A DNA stretch of 64,000 nucleotides from Adenophora triphylla var. japonica (taxonomy: Eukaryota; Streptophyta; Magnoliopsida; Asterales; Campanulaceae), in the NCBI GenBank assembly GCA_022495995.1, contig JAFEMH010000742.1, positions 248,001-312,000 of the forward strand, in the 5' to 3' direction. A program made the translations under genes and the position numbers. Each line of letters opens with the position of its first letter. Position 1 is the first letter of the stretch. Under the pieces are notes generated by a model. That model saw only the letters and a list, made by a program, of their open reading frames with translations. It made no database searches and was not told the DNA's origin. Shown piece by piece: positions 63,015-64,000 of the stretch.

Positions 63015-64000
63015 GCAGGAGGAGGTGCCTTTGTCTGGGAAGGCAAAGATGATGAAATCACGGGGGTCAGGCCGTTATCGAGGTTTGGAGGTGCATGCCT
63101 GATCTCTCCTAGGAGGGGAGACCTAGTCCTCGGAGGCTAGTTATTGACTCGGGGTTGAACGTCTTCGTTGAGAATCTGGCTGGCTTAGCGGAGACCCAAA
63201 AAATAAGGGAGTTTTTTTTGGCATTGTCTGAGTGTTGGCGGGATACCACACACACCTTTCACTTCAGCTGGGGGAGATGACGGTGACTCCTACCGACTTT
63301 GCTGCTATCACTGGTCTCTCCTTTAAGGGGGAATCAGTGAGATGGAGTGATCCGATGTCCGATGAGCGTCTGATCGAGCTGCTGGGATTTGCGCCTTCGC
63401 CCCGTAAGGGTTTGGGTATGGTGTACTTTGATGTGGAGGGGAGGATCACAACCAACATCGGGGAGTACCGATGAGGTCGGGGGGGAGTGACGGCAATGCA
63501 GCTGGGGCGCTCATTTTTGTGGTTTGCTCTTTTCGAGACTTTGTTCTCGAACCACTCCACCACCGCTCTTTTTCCCCTCCTTGAGAGTTTAGTGGATTTG
63601 GAGAGGGTGTGCGACATTGCTTTGGGAGAGGCAGGCCTGGCTGAGCTCTATTTTTCTTTGGACAAATTCAGCAGGGGCGCTGTCAATTCCTTGGGGTGCT
63701 TGGATTTTGCTTTGGAGGTATGAGTTTATTGCTTTTGTAATGTTGCATTTCTTCATTCCCCTTTTGCTTTTCTGAGCGTTATCTGCTTTTTGTGGCAGGT
63801 GTGGTGCAATGAGATCTTTCAGTGCCTGCATGATGAGGCTATGATTAGGTATCCTGCCATGCTGTGTTGGGCACGCTCTCTAAGGAAGAGGAGGGGTAGC
63901 AGTGGGAAGGTCACAATCACCTATATGTAGGTGCATAGGTTTTTGGAGAGGGGTAGCCCGGACGGTTGCCAGTTGTACCCTTGGTCGCGGTATGGCGAGG
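63015..64000 (+). pseudogene. Antisense PMD gene of element IV (3' end outside window)
   Basis: Acceptor-like TTTATCTGCAG ends at about 63018. The exon then reads, with early frame breaks, SGKAKMMKSRGS, DSGLNVFVENLAGLAETQ, LSECWRDTTHTFHFSWGEMT, VTPTDFAAITGLSFKGES, DERLIELLGFAPSPR, LFPLLESLVDLERVCDIALG and GLAELYFSLDKFSRGAVNSL. TGA at 63472-63474 is the only stop between the TPTDF block and the intron. The intron 63718-63798 leads in frame to VWCNEIFQCLHDEAMIRYPA. A TAG at 63928-63930 precedes CQLYPWSRYGE, matching FQLYPWSRYD of the element II copy. It is antisense to element IV (minus strand). Confidence 0.7.
63718..63798 (+). other. Intron of the PMD gene in element IV (81 nt)
   Basis: GGAG/GTATGAG opens, TGTGGCAG/GTGTGG closes it. 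T-rich, and joining the exons keeps the frame (FALE then VWCNE). Confidence 0.7.

Larger units (their letters stand above)
33614..64000 (-). mobile_element. Element IV: minus-strand host element, split by elements V and VI
   Basis: Pieces 33614-33723, 50226-51790 and 62577-64000 rejoin when elements V (target duplication GGATG) and VI (GTGCC) are taken out. Read on the minus strand they give an antisense PMD gene, arrays, box 1, PPT and an LTR, the same 3' order as the plus-strand elements. The 5' part lies beyond the window. Confidence 0.75.

Overview
The window looks like plant nuclear DNA made almost entirely of nested transposable elements. No host single-copy gene, rRNA, tRNA or CRISPR array is recognisable. 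A flowering plant, probably a dicot with a repeat-rich genome, is suggested by Ty3/gypsy elements of the Tat/Ogre type (second archaeal-type RNase H, no chromodomain, antisense extra ORFs), a plant RTE-type LINE, a hAT-type non-autonomous element and plant mobile domain (PMD) reading frames. I cannot name the species.

Layout. (C) 1-5040: 3' part of a plus-strand Tat-like element: antisense PMD pseudogene, tandem arrays, polypurine tract (PPT), LTR 3266-5040. (I) 5041-19316: the only gag-pol element, lacking its 5' LTR: broken gag, a first protease, an orphan 750-codon ORF, a second protease, RT/RNase H, archaeal-type RNase H, integrase, an antisense ORF, arrays and LTR 18440-19316. A 1,120-bp hAT-type element (8-bp target duplication) sits in its RNase H. 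(II) The same LTR is followed by a primer binding site (PBS), so it also heads element II (to 27278), which has no recognisable gag-pol but carries an antisense PMD gene. (III) 27279-about 32660: 3' part of a minus-strand element whose LTR holds an 821-bp internal duplication. (IV) A second minus-strand element, LTR about 32700-33613, interior 33614-33723, 50226-51790 and 62577-64000, cut twice by later insertions. (V) 33724-50220: complete plus-strand element, 1.46-kb LTRs, 5-bp target duplication GGATG, gag only, with a 3.5-kb LINE (41550-45041) inside it. (VI) 51791-62571: complete minus-strand element, 1.4-kb LTRs, target duplication GTGCC, gag only.

How the parts work together. Only element I encodes pol, and it is broken by frameshifts, stops and the hAT insertion, so nothing here looks autonomous. 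V and VI keep LTRs, PBS, PPT and gag but lack pol, so they would depend on enzymes supplied in trans. PMD or PMD-like reading frames lie antisense to the host element in every element whose relevant 3' interior is present (C, I, II, IV, V), and keep introns that would only be spliced from the antisense transcript.

The signals that go beyond named features are: (1) a recurring fold, GAACTACG...stem-loop...CGTAGG, in two sequence classes (boxes 1 and 2) in nearly all elements of both orientations, with compensating changes in the stem; (2) a hairpin with pair-preserving changes directly before each PPT; (3) LTR families marked by their own repeated short palindrome; (4) partial copies of the PBS inside LTR ends; (5) the duplicated protease with the orphan ORF between. 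All are read by eye; no alignment or folding program was run.
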